A model generated the notes under the pieces. The model did no database searches. It was not told where the DNA came from and saw only the letters and a list, made by a program, of their open reading frames with translations. Below, in pieces: positions 63,673-64,000 of a stretch of DNA of 64,000 nt (position 1 is its first letter; every line of letters starts with the position of its first letter). Source of the stretch: Hungatella effluvii (GTDB lineage: Bacteria > Bacillota > Clostridia > Lachnospirales > Lachnospiraceae); the NCBI RefSeq assembly GCF_003201875.1, contig NZ_QJKD01000001.1:683634-747633 (forward strand), given 5' to 3'. The position numbers were made by a program, and so were the translations under genes.

Positions 63673-63756
63673 AGTCAAAAACTCCGCAGCGAACAGACTG
63701 ATAGTTTAGTCTTTCATGATCTCTGTGTTTATGATAAAATAAAAGGAGACGTACAA

Positions 63757-64000
63757 ATGGAAAAACGAATTGAGTACCTGAATCTGGAAGATGATTTCCT
63801 GTTTTCCAGAGTCATGAGCGATGAAGAGATCTGCCGCATTGTACTGGAGAAGCTCCTGAACATCTCCATTAAAAAGATCGTCCTTCCGGAACAGCAGAAA
63901 ACCATCGAATTACTGCTGGACAGTAAGGGCGTGAGGCTTGACATTTATGTCAATGATGATGCCGGCACCATCTATAATTGTGAGATGCAGCGAGGAAAAC
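63757..64000 (+). CDS. Rpn/PD-(D/E)XK nuclease family protein, 5' part (cut by window end)
   Basis: The first 81 residues are visible, starting MEKRIEYLNLEDDFLFSRVM after AAAAGGAG. The pattern (FLFSRVM..EEICRIVLEKLL, then GVRLDIYVNDDAGTIYNCEMQ) is that of the Rpn / PDDEXK_2 family (recombination-promoting nucleases, often called transposase-like), with the catalytic Asp in RLDIYV and Glu in CEMQ. These are numerous in Lachnospiraceae and have no proven mobility of their own. It lies 84 bp after element D. Confidence 0.85.
   Translation, partial: MEKRIEYLNLEDDFLFSRVMSDEEICRIVLEKLLNISIKKIVLPEQQKTIELLLDSKGVRLDIYVNDDAGTIYNCEMQRGK

Overview
The window looks like a chromosome segment of a Gram-positive gut anaerobe of the Lachnospiraceae / Clostridium cluster XIVa type. 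This is inferred from AGGAGG-type ribosome binding sites, roughly half G+C, LplB/LplC-type ABC importers driven by YesM/YesN-like two-component systems, ThiT under a TPP riboswitch, the folD-fchA pair, and CD3324-, DUF1062- and DUF6483-type proteins. No tRNA, rRNA, phage, CRISPR array or recognisable transposase gene was seen.

Layout. 1-1.5 kb: end of a C45-type peptidase and an AraC regulator. 1.5-15.2 kb: a glycan-use locus, with ABC permeases, binding lipoprotein, a six-hairpin protein, a GH31 and a GH36-like enzyme on the minus strand, divergent from a sensor kinase and an AraC-type response regulator. 15.3-23.7 kb: single genes (HTH-Uma2 fusion, DUF1062, CD3324-like, a methyltransferase with an apparent start-proximal frameshift, an ArAE-type membrane protein, a DUF362 lipoprotein, a PTS-EIIC/EAL fusion). 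23.7-30.1 kb: a compact five-gene signalling operon (large binding-protein-like lipoprotein, response regulator, kinase, metallopeptidase-like protein, membrane protein of unknown function). 30.3-38.7 kb: M14 carboxypeptidase, rlmH, a hydrolase/acyltransferase pair, GNAT, an unpartnered response regulator, comEA-like gene, DMT-type protein. 38.8-43.2 kb: ABC exporter plus two-component system of antimicrobial-peptide-resistance type. 43.3-46.7 kb: TPP riboswitch-thiT, folD, fchA and a PadR regulator divergent from a MATE exporter. 48.4-52.5 kb: an AraC-HD(RSH-like) fusion, a SulP transporter and an AAA/DUF4143 ATPase. 52.7-60.1 kb: arginine biosynthesis (argC-GNAT-argJ-DUF6483-argB-argD, with argG divergent). 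60.1-64 kb: cupin regulator/LysE exporter, patatin, NYN nuclease and the start of an Rpn-type nuclease.

The most unusual content is a family of four dispersed 287-290 bp elements (35375-35661, 37877-38165, 56524-56813, 63384-63672). Each is one giant three-tier palindrome: 68-70 bp terminal inverted repeats that are perfect or nearly so, a 34-bp imperfect inner stem and a 15-bp central stem. Two copies have perfect 8-bp target duplications and two have 6/8 matches, so they behave like non-autonomous mobile elements. The long arms differ strongly between copies yet stay self-complementary within each copy, while particular inner-stem mismatches are kept in all four. I know of no named family that fits, but I could not search.
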